DNA from: Campylobacteraceae bacterium
Lineage (GTDB): Bacteria; Campylobacterota; Campylobacteria; Campylobacterales; Sulfurovaceae
Direction: 5' to 3'
Assembly: GCA_027002755.1 (NCBI GenBank)
Contig: JALWZI010000118.1
Span: forward strand, 1 to 20,986
DNA length: 20,986 bases
Shown here piece by piece: positions 1-7,892 of the stretch; within the stretch, counting starts at the first letter, position 1, and the number at the start of each line of letters is the position of its first letter. A program made the translations under genes and the position numbers. The notes under the pieces were generated by a model. That model was not told the DNA's origin. It did no database searches and saw only the letters and a list, made by a program, of their open reading frames with translations.

Positions 1-394
1 CCGTCACCGTCACCATCTCCAGTCTGGGGCCGTAGACGATATAGGCGGCAGCCCGGAGGGTCTCACCGCTGGGTTCTCCCTCGTAGATACCGAAGATGCT
101 TCCTACCGAGAGATTCACATCCACGATGCTGGAGCCATCCAGCGGATCGTAGCAGATCGTATATTTCCCCTCCGGATGGACCGGCATCGGTTGCTCTTTT
201 TCCTCACTGATAAGGGTGTGGACGATTGGGAGCTCCTTGAGACCGTGCTCCACCAGCTCGTCGGCATAGACGTCGAGTTTGAGCTGGTCGTCCCCGGAAG
301 CGTTGCAGTTTTCACTGTAGCCCATCTCCTGGTCTTTGATGGCCCGGTCGATATCCAGGGCGATCTCTTTGATTTTCTGAAAGATCGATTGCAT
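1..394 (-). CDS. fbp: Class I fructose-1,6-bisphosphatase, N-terminal part
   Basis: This is the first 131 residues of a class I fructose-1,6-bisphosphatase; the gene runs off the left edge of the window. The enzyme hydrolyses fructose 1,6-bisphosphate to fructose 6-phosphate in cytoplasmic gluconeogenesis. The translation carries the family's metal and phosphate site: LISEE around residues 61-65 and [12 protein letters not shown] around residues 83-94, followed by VGSIFGIY. The start is the ATG at 394, only 2 bases after the mobB stop, so the two genes are almost certainly co-transcribed. The fbp/mobB neighbourhood is, from memory, also found in Campylobacter, which supports a Campylobacterota origin. 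The C-terminal catalytic half cannot be inspected here. Confidence 0.95.
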   Translation of the reverse strand, partial: MQSIFQKIKEIALDIDRAIKDQEMGYSENCNASGDDQLKLDVYADELVEHGLKELPIVHTLISEEKEQPMPVHPEGKYTICYDPLDGSSIVDVNLSVGSIFGIYEGEPSGETLRAAAYIVYGPRLEMVTVT

Positions 395-396
395 GG

Positions 397-900
397 TCAG
401 TTCCTTTCTATCTCTGTGGCGTGTTCATCGATCCAGCGGATGATGGTGTCGATGTCGTTGAGATCGAGGATATCGATCCCGGCGGGAAGGGAGAGGGTGC
501 TGCGGTCGACAGTGTCGTCGATGGCGACGGCCTGCAGCACCGGCAGGTACTCCGGATCGATCCGACCGCGAAAGACCCCGATCCGCGGAAGAGGGAGATG
601 CTTGAGCCCTTCGACCATCATCAGGTCGAAATCCCCGAAGAGCTTCGCGACCTCTGAGACGGTGCGGGGCCGATGGGAGAAGAGGGTGGTTCGGGTCGGG
701 GAGAGGACCGCCACGTCGGCTCCGCTTCGGAAAAAGCGATCGCTGTCCTTGCCGGGACGGTCGAAGTGGGCTTTATCCTTGGGGTCGTGCTTGACGATGG
801 CCAGTCTGCGGCTATTTGCCAGTCGCCTGGCGATCTTTTCGATCAGGGTCGTTTTGCCGCTGCCCGAAGGGCCGGTGAAAGCTACCGCTTTGAACTCCAT
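397..900 (-). CDS. mobB: Molybdopterin-guanine dinucleotide biosynthesis adaptor MobB
   Basis: A 167-residue P-loop GTPase of the MobB family, which assists MobA in attaching GMP to molybdopterin to make the bis-MGD cofactor of molybdo-enzymes such as nitrate reductase and formate dehydrogenase. The Walker A motif [10 protein letters not shown] is at about residues 10-19. The family-typical run of KHD, then [13 protein letters not shown], follows at about residues 37-62, and [12 protein letters not shown] is the G3-like segment. The length is normal for a stand-alone MobB. The ATG at 900 is preceded by an AAAGG ribosome binding site at 910-906, with a -10-like TATAGAAT just upstream. It is the first gene of a mobB-fbp operon. 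Confidence 0.93.
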   Translation of the reverse strand: MEFKAVAFTGPSGSGKTTLIEKIARRLANSRRLAIVKHDPKDKAHFDRPGKDSDRFFRSGADVAVLSPTRTTLFSHRPRTVSEVAKLFGDFDLMMVEGLKHLPLPRIGVFRGRIDPEYLPVLQAVAIDDTVDRSTLSLPAGIDILDLNDIDTIIRWIDEHATEIERN

Positions 901-910
901 AACTGCCTTT

Positions 911-918
911 ATTCTATA
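911..918 (-). promoter_or_regulatory. Candidate -10 element for the mobB-fbp operon
   Basis: The minus strand reads TATAGAAT here, containing a TAGAAT hexamer about 11 bases upstream of the mobB start codon. The only -35 candidate is a poor TTTCAG about 16 bases further upstream. The transcript would have a very short leader. Inferred from sequence only. Confidence 0.35.
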
Positions 919-943
919 CGGGATTGAATGCCCTGAAAAATTC

Positions 944-1020
944 CGTCACTCCGGACCCGATCCGGAATCCATGGCTTTGAACACCGACAAGAGCATGGAT
1001 CCAGAATCAGGTTCAGGATA
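944..1020. repeat. Dispersed imperfect inverted repeat, copy A
   Basis: Two arms of about 27-31 bases face each other. The left arm (944-974) contains TCCGGACCCGATCCGGAATC and the right arm (994-1020) contains GGATCCAGAATCAGGTTCAG; the loop is about 19 bases. The arms are related to those at 8775-8839 and 14718-14784, so this is one copy of a REP/MITE-like non-coding family. It lies between divergently transcribed mobB and the lipoprotein gene and could form a cruciform or an RNA hairpin. Confidence 0.6.
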
Positions 1021-1069
1021 AGAGATCGGATCGTTCCGGTTTTCAGAGGACTCGATTGGAAATAGATTG

Positions 1070-1075
1070 TATACT
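1070..1075 (+). promoter_or_regulatory. Candidate -10 element for the lipoprotein gene
   Basis: TATACT matches the sigma-70 -10 consensus at five of six bases. No good -35 is visible. Transcription would start near 1082, which places the in-frame ATG at 1056 upstream of the transcript and favours a start at 1116 or later for the lipoprotein. Confidence 0.35.
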
Positions 1076-1115
1076 ATCTCCGCTGAACACTGGGCAGAGG
1101 AGGGATGGGCCCGAT

Positions 1116-1673
1116 ATGCTACAATGGTTCAAAAAAAACGGGAATGACGATCGCATGGATAGAATGAGTTCGAAAACGGGGAAAATATGGATAGCGGCTT
1201 TATGCGGTATTGGAGTGCTCTTCGCCGCAGTGGGATGCGCTTCCAAAGAGGATCGGGCACTCTACCAGCGGATCCATCAACGCTCACCGGAGCTCCGGAC
1301 GCTTCAGCAGAGTGAAAAGATCGTCTTTCCCGGGGGCGAAGAGGACGGGACGATCCTGTTGGCCACCTATCTGCCGGAGGAGAAAAGCCAGGGGGAGAAC
1401 TTCGTCATCGCTCTGTATCCCGAGGGCTCGATCCCGGTGGGACGCTTCACTTTGCAGGGAAAAGCCCCCACAGACCTCAGGAAGATCCGGCGCAGCGATC
1501 TGCCGCCTCAGCTCGCCGGGACGATCCCTCCCTGGTTTGCGGTCTACCGTCTCCGATTCCCCGAAGTGGAGGGAAAACGGTTCATCCTGCATGTCGCAGG
1601 ACCGGGAGAGGCGAGCAGGGAGATCCCCTTTTACAAAGGACCCAAATATCTGGTGACCAAGCCCAAATTTTGA
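1116..1673 (+). CDS. Predicted lipoprotein of unknown function
   Basis: A 185-residue protein with a lipoprotein signal: a basic N-terminus, a hydrophobic segment (IWIAALCGIGVLFAAV) and the lipobox AVGC with Cys at residue 41. It should be lipidated and anchored in the envelope. The mature part is hydrophilic, with no domain I recognise; it ends in FYKGPKYLVTKPKF. The start is uncertain. ATG 1116 has a strong AGAGGAGGG site at 1096-1104, but an ATG at 1155 would give a more typical 28-residue signal peptide and an ATG at 1164 is also possible. The frame is open from 1056. It appears to be transcribed alone. I cannot assign a function. Confidence 0.75.
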   Translation: MLQWFKKNGNDDRMDRMSSKTGKIWIAALCGIGVLFAAVGCASKEDRALYQRIHQRSPELRTLQQSEKIVFPGGEEDGTILLATYLPEEKSQGENFVIALYPEGSIPVGRFTLQGKAPTDLRKIRRSDLPPQLAGTIPPWFAVYRLRFPEVEGKRFILHVAGPGEASREIPFYKGPKYLVTKPKF

Positions 1674-1706
1674 GACCCCGCTTCGCTCTCTTAAGCTTGA
1701 ATACTC

Positions 1707-1722
1707 TACAATGATTTATAAA
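1707..1722 (+). promoter_or_regulatory. AT-rich -10 region upstream of the peptidoglycan-binding gene
   Basis: Two -10-like hexamers, TACAAT (1707-1712) and TATAAA (1717-1722), lie 31-46 bases before the start codon. A TTGAAT at 1697-1702 is too close for canonical spacing, so which hexamer is used is unclear. A strong AAGGAGGGGG ribosome binding site follows at about 1737-1746. Confidence 0.35.
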
Positions 1723-1752
1723 TAATCACAACAGCTAAGGAGGGGGTAAGCC

Positions 1753-2754
1753 ATGAAAAAAATGACAGCGATCGCGACCGCGGTACTCATCACGATGGGT
1801 GGAGTGGAGACGCTCGAAGCGAGTTTCGGTGACGCCGTGGTCGGCGGGGTAGTGGGTGGAGTCGTCGGCTCCGTCATCACCAACGAGATCTACCACAGCG
1901 GACGGCGTCACCACCGGACGACCCATCGACGGACGACACGGCGGACCTACAAAGCCCCGGTCGCCACCGACGAGATAAAGATCCAGCAGGCCCTCAGAAG
2001 CCTGGGATACTACCGCGGTCCCATCGACGGTCAGATCAACTCTTTTGAGAGCCGAACCGCCATCAAAGAGTTCAACCGGGCCTATGAGATCGGTGATACC
2101 GCCTATATGAGCCCCCAGGAGCGGGATGCACTGGTCTACCTGGGAACCCTGCTTGAGTTTGACCGCGATCTGGCGGCTCCGGGGACCGATCGCCGTTCCC
2201 GCACCCGGCGGGTACAGACGGCGCTGAAGGTTCTCGGTTTCTATACCGGCAAAGTGGACGGTTCCTCCGGACCCATGACCCGACGGGCTATCGCCGAGTA
2301 TCGGCGTGCCAACGGTCTGCCCGCCGGCTATACCCTGGGGTACGAGGATGAGTATCGGCTGATCGAGACTGCCAAGCGCTCCAACGACAACTACATCCAG
2401 GGGACGCTTGCGTCCCTGAAACGTCTCGGTGCCGGCAACGCCCGGCAGCCTCAACCCCGAGGTCCCGCTGTCCAGTCCCGGCAGCCGGTGATCCTGCAGC
2501 CCGCACCGGCCCAGGCTCCTGTCCAGCCCACCATCACCCAGGAAGCGCCCGCTCCCATGGCTCCGGCGGCGGCACCCCAGCCCGCTCCTGCCGCTCCGCA
2601 ACCGGTCCAGGCCCCGGCACAGTCCTATCAGCCGGCGCCCCAACCTGTCCAACCTGCGGCTCCGACACCGTCCCCAAACACCACTGCGCCCGCCGCGACG
2701 CCCCAGGAGGCTCCGGTGGTCCTGCAGCCGGCACAGAACAACACCGCTCAATAA
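1753..2754 (+). CDS. Secreted protein with glycine zipper and two peptidoglycan-binding domains
   Basis: A 333-residue exported protein. Residues 1-24 form a signal peptide. A glycine-zipper stretch (GDAVVGGVVGGVVGSVITNE, about 26-45) could insert in or associate with membrane. It is followed by a His/Arg/Thr-rich basic linker (about 50-66) and two peptidoglycan_binding_1-type repeats at about 76-130 and 150-205, with the hallmarks ALRSLGYYRGPIDG and ALKVLGFYTGKVDG. The last 95 residues are a low-complexity Pro/Ala/Gln tail that may span the periplasm. No catalytic domain is visible, so a scaffolding role at the cell wall is an inference. The start is fixed by AAGGAGGGGG six to seven bases upstream. 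The LprI-like gene follows after 24 bases. Confidence 0.85.
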   Translation: MKKMTAIATAVLITMGGVETLEASFGDAVVGGVVGGVVGSVITNEIYHSGRRHHRTTHRRTTRRTYKAPVATDEIKIQQALRSLGYYRGPIDGQINSFESRTAIKEFNRAYEIGDTAYMSPQERDALVYLGTLLEFDRDLAAPGTDRRSRTRRVQTALKVLGFYTGKVDGSSGPMTRRAIAEYRRANGLPAGYTLGYEDEYRLIETAKRSNDNYIQGTLASLKRLGAGNARQPQPRGPAVQSRQPVILQPAPAQAPVQPTITQEAPAPMAPAAAPQPAPAAPQPVQAPAQSYQPAPQPVQPAAPTPSPNTTAPAATPQEAPVVLQPAQNNTAQ

Positions 2755-2778
2755 TCAGGGAAAACCGGGGAGGTGACA

Positions 2779-3138
2779 ATGCTGCCGAAGCGGATCCTGT
2801 TCGGGATGATCGCCGGTTCACTTCTGGCGGCAGCCATGCCCTCGGATTACTGCCCCCAGCCTCCCTGGTGCTCGGGGGATCGCAGTCGGATGAGTCCGGG
2901 AGAACGGACCGTCTGCAGTGACGAGATCCTCAGCATCGAAGAGAATCTGCTCAGTTCCGTCTATCGTCATTTGGAGTTTTACGCTTCGGTCGATGTGGAG
3001 GAGCTCCGTCGGGAGCAGAGAGCCTGGCTAAGGATCCGGAACCGACTGGCCGACCGGGATGACCTGATGCTGCTCTATCTCCAACGGATCGAGGTCCTGG
3101 CCCGGCGCCTGGCCGAAGCGAGGAGACAAGCTCCCTGA
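2779..3138 (+). CDS. LprI/DUF1311-like secreted protein
   Basis: A 119-residue protein with an N-terminal signal peptide (hydrophobic FGMIAGSLLAAA). Its mature region has the layout of the DUF1311/LprI family (lysozyme-inhibitor-like): GERTVCSDEILSIEENLLSSVYRHL, then QRAWLRIRNRLADRDDLMLLYLQRI. The family usually has paired cysteines in the W-x-RN-x-C and D-x-x-CL positions. Here those two are replaced (L and L/M), so the usual disulphide pattern is lost and three Cys remain near the N-terminus. The ATG at 2779 is preferred over the in-frame GTG at 2773, because GGGGAGG (2767-2773) is the correct distance from it. It probably shares a transcript with the preceding gene. The assignment rests on pattern memory only. 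Confidence 0.65.
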   Translation: MLPKRILFGMIAGSLLAAAMPSDYCPQPPWCSGDRSRMSPGERTVCSDEILSIEENLLSSVYRHLEFYASVDVEELRREQRAWLRIRNRLADRDDLMLLYLQRIEVLARRLAEARRQAP

Positions 3139-3159
3139 AAGAGGGGCGAAGAGAAGTGG

Positions 3160-4434
3160 CTATTCGCTGCGTCGGGTGATGGCGGCTCCCAGGGAGGCGA
3201 GTTTGCCCTGGAGATCCTCGTAACCCCGGTCGAGATGGTAGATCCGGCGGACCCGCGTCGTCCCTTCGGCGGCGAGGCCTGCCAGAACCAGCGCGGAGCT
3301 GGCCCGCAGATCGGTGGCCATCACGTCGGCTCCGAAAAGTTTCTCCACAGGGCGGACAGCGGCGGTGTTGCCTTTGAGCCAGATGTCGGCCCCAAGCCGG
3401 TTGAGCTCGCTGACATGCATGAAACGGTTCTCGAAAAGCCGCTCTTCGATCAGACTCTCACCCGAAGCCAGGGTCGCCACCGCCATGAGCTGTGCCTGCA
3501 TATCGGTGGGAAAGCCCGGATACTCCGCTGTGACGATATTGACCTCCCGCAGCTCGCCCCGTGCCGGATAGATGGTCACGCTGCTCTGATCGGGATAGTC
3601 GAAGCCGCATCCCATGCTTTCCAGTTTGTCGATCGTGCTCTGAAGATGTTCGATGTTGACCGCCTCCAGCGTGATCTGGGAGTAGGTGATCGCTCCGGCG
3701 CAGAGATAGGTGCCGGCTTCGATCCGGTCCGGGATGATGGCGATCTCTTCGGAGAAGTTCAGGGGGGCTCCTCCCGTTCCCTCCACACGCAGACGGCCGG
3801 TGCCGACCCCTTCGATGTTGACGCCGCCGATCTGAAGCATTTCACAGAGCTGGACAATCTCCGGTTCCCGGGCAGCATTGATGATCTCGGTGGTTCCGTG
3901 GGCCAGGGCCGCCGCCATGAGGGTGTTTTCGGTGGCTCCGACGCTCACTTTGTCGAAAACGATCTTGCTCCCCTGCAGTCCTCTCTCCGGGGCGATGGTA
4001 TGGACATATCCCCCTTTGATCTCGATAGAGGCGCCCATGGTCTCCAGTGCCTTGAGATGCATGTCGATGGGACGTTGCCCGATGGCACAGCCGCCGGGCA
4101 GGCTCACTTCACACTCACCGAAACGGGCGAGGAGGGGGCCGAGGACCAGGATCGAAGCCCGCATCTGGGCGACGATCTCATAGACCGCCCGGGTCGAGTT
4201 GATCGGTCCCGCATCGATCCGCACCCGATCGCCCTCGTGTTCCACCTGGGCTCCCAGGATCTGCAGAAGCTTCAGAAGCGTTCGGATATCCACCACATTG
4301 GGCAGATTGCTGATCAGTACAGGCTGATCGCTCAGTATGCTCGCCGCGATGACGGGGAGGGCGGCGTTTTTCGCTCCGCTGATCCTCAGGGTACCGCTGA
4401 GCCGCTTTCCCCCCTCGATTTCCAGATAGTCCAT
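3160..4434 (-). CDS. murA: UDP-N-acetylglucosamine 1-carboxyvinyltransferase
   Basis: A 424-residue EPSP-synthase-fold enzyme, full length for the family. It transfers enolpyruvate from PEP to UDP-GlcNAc, the first committed cytoplasmic step of peptidoglycan synthesis. Visible key residues are K22-N23 in SGAKN, the catalytic Cys116 in [11 protein letters not shown] (so it should be sensitive to fosfomycin, unlike Cys-to-Asp variants), and the Asp in [12 protein letters not shown]. The C-terminus has the usual [18 protein letters not shown]. The start ATG at 4434 is chosen because AGGAGA precedes it and the family begins close to the LEIEGGKRL segment; an in-frame ATG at 4467 would add 11 atypical residues. 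It converges with the LprI-like gene, 21 bases apart. Confidence 0.97.
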   Translation of the reverse strand: MDYLEIEGGKRLSGTLRISGAKNAALPVIAASILSDQPVLISNLPNVVDIRTLLKLLQILGAQVEHEGDRVRIDAGPINSTRAVYEIVAQMRASILVLGPLLARFGECEVSLPGGCAIGQRPIDMHLKALETMGASIEIKGGYVHTIAPERGLQGSKIVFDKVSVGATENTLMAAALAHGTTEIINAAREPEIVQLCEMLQIGGVNIEGVGTGRLRVEGTGGAPLNFSEEIAIIPDRIEAGTYLCAGAITYSQITLEAVNIEHLQSTIDKLESMGCGFDYPDQSSVTIYPARGELREVNIVTAEYPGFPTDMQAQLMAVATLASGESLIEERLFENRFMHVSELNRLGADIWLKGNTAAVRPVEKLFGADVMATDLRASSALVLAGLAAEGTTRVRRIYHLDRGYEDLQGKLASLGAAITRRSE

Positions 4435-4465
4435 GGATCTCCTATCATTATTATATAGATCCGAC

Positions 4466-4471
4466 ATTGTA
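4466..4471 (-). promoter_or_regulatory. Candidate -10 element for murA
   Basis: TACAAT on the minus strand, 31 bases upstream of the preferred murA start. No convincing -35 is seen. Its position also argues against the upstream ATG at 4467 as the murA start. Confidence 0.4.
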
Positions 4472-4521
4472 TCGAAGAAGGGGTTAAATCGACAGAAGTC
4501 CCCAAAATACTATTAATGAAT

Positions 4522-4560
4522 ATAAAATTGATATTTTCAAATAAAATTCTTGATATTTTT
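4522..4560. repeat. Two tandem AT-rich near-repeats
   Basis: ATAAAATTGATATTTT (4522-4537) recurs as ATAAAATTCTTGATATTTTT (4541-4560), a period of about 19-20 bases with a 2-base insertion. They lie just upstream of the promoter of the 4636 gene and could act as UP elements or protein-binding sites, or simply reflect AT-rich composition. Confidence 0.4.
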
Positions 4561-4575
4561 AGATATGTTTAATCT

Positions 4576-4603
4576 TTGACGTGCTACTATATTACTTAAT
4601 ATT
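4576..4603 (+). promoter_or_regulatory. Sigma-70 promoter for the 4636 gene
   Basis: TTGACG (4576-4581), 16 bases, then TAATAT (4598-4603); both hexamers match consensus at five of six positions. The predicted transcription start is about 4610, 26 bases before the gene. Confidence 0.6.
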
Positions 4604-4635
4604 CAGGCGATGACCTGCATGAAATGGGATGAATT

Positions 4636-5331
4636 ATGAGTGATACTCTGGATAGACTCAAAGCGTTGGGCAGCAAACTCGACGTGAAACTGAGTGAAAA
4701 GAAGAAAAAGACTTCCCGACCCAAACAGCCTTCGTTGATCGAAGAGGAGGTTCAGAGCGATGTGGCGGCCGAGCCGGCACAAAAGCCTGCACGCAAACCC
4801 GTGAAGCTGAAACAGCCTGCCGGCGAAACCCCGCCCGTCAAAAAGGAGGAGACGGCGAGTTCTCTCTCGGGCGAGAGCAGCGAGGAGTCCCGGAGACTGG
4901 GACAGATCCTGCTGCACCATCTCGGGATCGACAGCGGTGCGGAGCCGGTCCGTGCCCAGAACCTTCAGCGTCTTGCCGAACTCTTTCTTCATCTCGAGAT
5001 CAGCAAAAAGGTGGAAAATATCGAGGATCTCTTCATCTACAAAGCGATGAACATCAGCGGGATCGGCCTCAAAGAGGAGGATTTCGGGGAGATCCGCGAA
5101 GGCAAATACGTCCAGGTGATCGCCATTACCTACGAACCGGACAAGAACGGCAAGAAAAAGGCAAAAAACATCTCCCTCGGGTATTTCGGCAAAGCTGAAT
5201 CCCTGGATCCCACCCGGAAAAACCAGGTGATCGAGTTCGTCCTGCGCTGGCGTTACGAAAAGGCCTTCCAGAATCTGGAACACTATCGTCTGCTGCTGGA
5301 AAAGGTTCGTCCCAAAGAGAGCCTCTTCTAA
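4636..5331 (+). CDS. Uncharacterised protein with disordered charged N-terminus
   Basis: A 231-residue cytoplasmic protein I do not recognise. Residues 1-85 are low in complexity and rich in Lys, Glu, Pro and Ser, probably disordered. Residues about 86-231 look folded, alternating helical segments (RRLGQILLHHLGI, LQRLAELFLHLEISK) with a strand-rich stretch (YVQVIAITYEPDKNGKKKAK) and a helical C-terminus. There is no signal peptide or membrane segment. The start at 4636 follows GGGA (4626-4629). A strong promoter lies at 4576-4603. A nine-codon upstream reading frame (4610-4639) ends on a TGA that overlaps this ATG, suggesting possible translational coupling. The antisense frame of similar length (4603-5283) is judged to be a shadow. 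Confidence 0.8.
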   Translation: MSDTLDRLKALGSKLDVKLSEKKKKTSRPKQPSLIEEEVQSDVAAEPAQKPARKPVKLKQPAGETPPVKKEETASSLSGESSEESRRLGQILLHHLGIDSGAEPVRAQNLQRLAELFLHLEISKKVENIEDLFIYKAMNISGIGLKEEDFGEIREGKYVQVIAITYEPDKNGKKKAKNISLGYFGKAESLDPTRKNQVIEFVLRWRYEKAFQNLEHYRLLLEKVRPKESLF

Positions 5332-5415
5332 AATCCCCGATCCGTTCTTCTCTCCTGCCCATCGATCCCTCGGACCGTCTCCGGTCGTCGAAGAAGTCCT
5401 CTCTAATGGAATCTT

Positions 5416-5424
5416 TGCTAAAAT
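5416..5424 (+). promoter_or_regulatory. Extended -10 promoter upstream of the 5460 gene
   Basis: TGC followed by TAAAAT fits the TGN-TATAAT extended -10 pattern. Transcription would start near 5431, giving a leader of about 29 bases that contains the GAGG ribosome binding site. No -35 is obvious. Confidence 0.45.
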
Positions 5425-5459
5425 CCGCCATCCAAAGACACCAACAACGAGGTAAATGA

Positions 5460-5795
5460 ATGAACATCGAAATGACCCCCGAAAACCTGCTGATCCAGCT
5501 CGGATATCCCGTCAAAGAGGCGACCCTGGCCCAGCTGCAGCGTATCATCGACAATACTCCCGGCTTCGAGAAATTTGCCAAGCACATCCTGACGCTCAAC
5601 GACGAAGTGAAGCGCTTCGCCGGGATCGTCGCCCTTTCCAACTCCAAAGACTATCTGAAGGTCAAGACCGACAGTACCAGCCCCGAAGAGATCGAAGCCT
5701 TCAACGACTATGTCAAGCATTGGGCGGAGAAGTACAAAGTCGCTCTGGAAAAGGTCGACGGTAAAAACACCTACTATATCCTCGGCCACAAGTAA
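5460..5795 (+). CDS. Conserved-looking 111-residue protein of unknown function
   Basis: A small soluble protein, helical at the N-terminus (MTPENLLIQLGY, ATLAQLQRIIDNTPGFEKFAKHI) and ending in a Lys-rich region with a short strand-like tail (NTYYILGHK). No signal peptide, membrane segment or catalytic motif is visible. GAGGTAA at 5450-5456 serves the ATG at 5460; the ATG at 5456 is in another frame. The helicase gene begins 8 bases after the stop, so the two are probably translated from one mRNA. This may point to a role linked to the helicase, but I cannot name one. Confidence 0.85.
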   Translation: MNIEMTPENLLIQLGYPVKEATLAQLQRIIDNTPGFEKFAKHILTLNDEVKRFAGIVALSNSKDYLKVKTDSTSPEEIEAFNDYVKHWAEKYKVALEKVDGKNTYYILGHK

Positions 5796-5803
5796 AATCC
5801 CCC

Positions 5804-7864
5804 ATGCCGCTCAGCAGGCTCAATGACGAGCAGCGCCGGGCGGCTACGGCCCCGGCCGGCCGCAATCTCATCATCGCCAGCGCCGGGACCGGCAAAACCT
5901 CCACGATCGTCGGGCGCATCGCCCATCTTCTTCACCGGGACGTCTCCCCCGAAAAGATCCTTCTGCTGACCTTTACCAACAAAGCCGCCGGCGAGATGAT
6001 CCAACGGCTCAAAGACCACTTTCCGGCCCGGACCGTCGACCGGATCGAAGCGGGGACCTTTCATGCGGTCTGCTACCGCTGGCTCAAAGAGCGGCTTCCC
6101 CAGGCAACCCTCAAACAGCCCGGCGAGCTGAAGACTCTTTTCCGAAGCATCTACGAAAAGCGGGACCTGAAGCGCCTGGGGTATGAGACGCAGCCCTTTT
6201 CGGCCACCTATCTCTACGAACTCTACCAGCTCTATCAGAATGCCGCGCTGGAGAGTTTCGATCTCTGGTTCCTGGACCGCCACCCGGAACACGAAGCGTG
6301 GATGGATATCTATCTGGATATCTGCCAGGAGTACGAAGCCACCAAAGAGGAGTACGGTTTCCTCTCTTTCAACGATCTGCTCCTGAAGGTGAAGTCCCGG
6401 CTGGAAGAGGGGGAAGGGATTCCTTTCGACGAGGTACTGGTGGACGAGTATCAGGACACCAACACTCTCCAGGGAGCGCTGATCGATGCATTGAAACCCG
6501 CTTCACTCTTCTGTGTGGGGGATTACGATCAGAGTATCTACGCCTTCAACGGGGCCAACATCGCCAACATCGCCACCTTTACCGAACGTTATGCCGACGC
6601 GCGGGTCTACACGCTGCGGACCAACTACCGCTCCGGGGCGGCGATCCTGGCCCTGGCCAACCGGGTCATCGAGCGCAACGAGCGTATCTATCCCAAAGAG
6701 CTGATCGTGGGGCGCAGGGGAGAGGCCCATTCTCCGAGGCTGCTGGTCTACGAGGAGCTCTTCGAGCAGTATCAGTCCATCGCCTCGATGATCGCCGAGA
6801 GTACCACACCCCACGGGGACACGGCGGTGATCTTCCGCAACAACGCCAGCGCCGACGGGATCGAGGCGAGTCTGAGGGAGCGGGGGATCCCCTGCCGCCG
6901 CAAGGGCGGGACCAGTTTCTTCGAGGCAAAAGAGGTGAAGTTCCTGCTGGATCTCTGTTCGCTTCTCGTCAATCCCAGAGATATGATGGCCTTTATTCAT
7001 ATTTTTGAATATGGCAAAGGGATCGGCACGGCCATGGCCAAGGAGATCTTCCAGTGTCTGCTCCATTTCGGGGAAGGGGATCTGCGCCGGGGGCTTCTGC
7101 GGCCGACGGTCACGACGCTGCCCAAACTCAATCCCAACAAAAACACCCAGCTGGGGCTCTTCGACGACGATCTGGAGATCGGATCGGTGACCCGCTTCTC
7201 TCACATGGAGATGGAGGAGGAGATCCGGGCCCACCCGCTGCTGAAACACCCGAGGCTGGGGCAGGACGGGGTAAGGTTCTTTATCGAGTTCTACCGCTTC
7301 TACCGGAGCATCGACCGGAGCCAGCGGCCGGCGACGATCCTGCGCAAAGCGGCTTCGTCGCCGCTCTACCAGGGGGTTGTGGAGATGCTCTCGGCCCAAA
7401 GGGCCCGCCTGAAGACCGGAGAGCTGGATCCTGAGAAGCAGGAGCAGGCACGGGAACGGATCCTGCGGAAGGCACGGCTGCTGACGGACCTCTCGACCCA
7501 CTACTCGGACCTGCACCGCTTCGTCAACGCCATGGTCCTTGGAGGCGGGGAGATGAGCGAGGGGGAGGGGGTCAACCTGCTCACGGTCCATGCCTCCAAA
7601 GGCCTGGAGTTTACCGAGGTCTACGTGATCGATCTGATGGACGGGCGCTTCCCCAACCGGAAGCTGATGGAACGCACCGGGAGCCTGGAGGAGGAGCGGC
7701 GGCTCTTCTACGTGGCGGTGACCCGGGCCAAAGAACGCCTCCACCTCTCCATGGCCCGCTACGACCGGGTCAAAAAGATCGATTTCAAACCCTCCCCCTT
7801 TCTGGAGGAGGCCGGCTTGATCCGTTCGGACCAGGTCCCGGCCTCCTCGACAAAGCGCGTGTGA
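5804..7864 (+). CDS. Superfamily 1A DNA helicase, UvrD/PcrA/Rep family
   Basis: A 686-residue 3'-to-5' DNA helicase, the usual family length, for repair or replication restart. All SF1A motifs are visible in order: Q motif LNDEQRRAA (6-14), Walker A ASAGTGKTST (25-34), Ia LLLTFTNKAA (53-62), II VDEYQDTN (213-220), III GDYDQSIYAFNGA (239-251), IV TNYRS, V VHASKGLEF, and VI FYVAVTRAKERL near residues 635-646. DEYQD replaces the more usual DEFQD. The family cannot be narrowed to UvrD, PcrA or Rep by eye; the N-terminal MPLSRLN start resembles what I recall of the Campylobacter Rep-type protein. There is no clear ribosome binding site in the 8-base gap, so translation may depend on coupling to the upstream gene. 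Confidence 0.95.
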   Translation: MPLSRLNDEQRRAATAPAGRNLIIASAGTGKTSTIVGRIAHLLHRDVSPEKILLLTFTNKAAGEMIQRLKDHFPARTVDRIEAGTFHAVCYRWLKERLPQATLKQPGELKTLFRSIYEKRDLKRLGYETQPFSATYLYELYQLYQNAALESFDLWFLDRHPEHEAWMDIYLDICQEYEATKEEYGFLSFNDLLLKVKSRLEEGEGIPFDEVLVDEYQDTNTLQGALIDALKPASLFCVGDYDQSIYAFNGANIANIATFTERYADARVYTLRTNYRSGAAILALANRVIERNERIYPKELIVGRRGEAHSPRLLVYEELFEQYQSIASMIAESTTPHGDTAVIFRNNASADGIEASLRERGIPCRRKGGTSFFEAKEVKFLLDLCSLLVNPRDMMAFIHIFEYGKGIGTAMAKEIFQCLLHFGEGDLRRGLLRPTVTTLPKLNPNKNTQLGLFDDDLEIGSVTRFSHMEMEEEIRAHPLLKHPRLGQDGVRFFIEFYRFYRSIDRSQRPATILRKAASSPLYQGVVEMLSAQRARLKTGELDPEKQEQARERILRKARLLTDLSTHYSDLHRFVNAMVLGGGEMSEGEGVNLLTVHASKGLEFTEVYVIDLMDGRFPNRKLMERTGSLEEERRLFYVAVTRAKERLHLSMARYDRVKKIDFKPSPFLEEAGLIRSDQVPASSTKRV

Positions 7865-7870
7865 TATAAT
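7865..7870 (+). promoter_or_regulatory. Candidate -10 (TATAAT) for the 67-residue protein
   Basis: A perfect TATAAT immediately after the helicase stop, 23 bases before the next start codon. A TCGACA at 7847-7852 is too close to be a normal -35. The short leader contains AAGGAAGA. Confidence 0.5.
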
Positions 7871-7892
7871 TCAATCAAAAAAAAGGAAGAGC

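Noticed and set aside
176..1021. 281-residue plus-strand frame over fbp and mobB
   Set aside because: It spans two well-supported minus-strand genes and the inverted repeat, and shows no protein-like features.
1735..2751. 338-residue minus-strand frame over the peptidoglycan-binding gene
   Set aside because: Low-complexity Gly/Arg/Leu-rich translation caused by antisense reading of Pro/Ala-rich codons; the plus strand has a signal peptide, domains and a strong ribosome site.
6503..7744. 413-residue minus-strand frame over the UvrD/Rep-type helicase
   Set aside because: Antisense shadow; all helicase motifs are on the plus strand.
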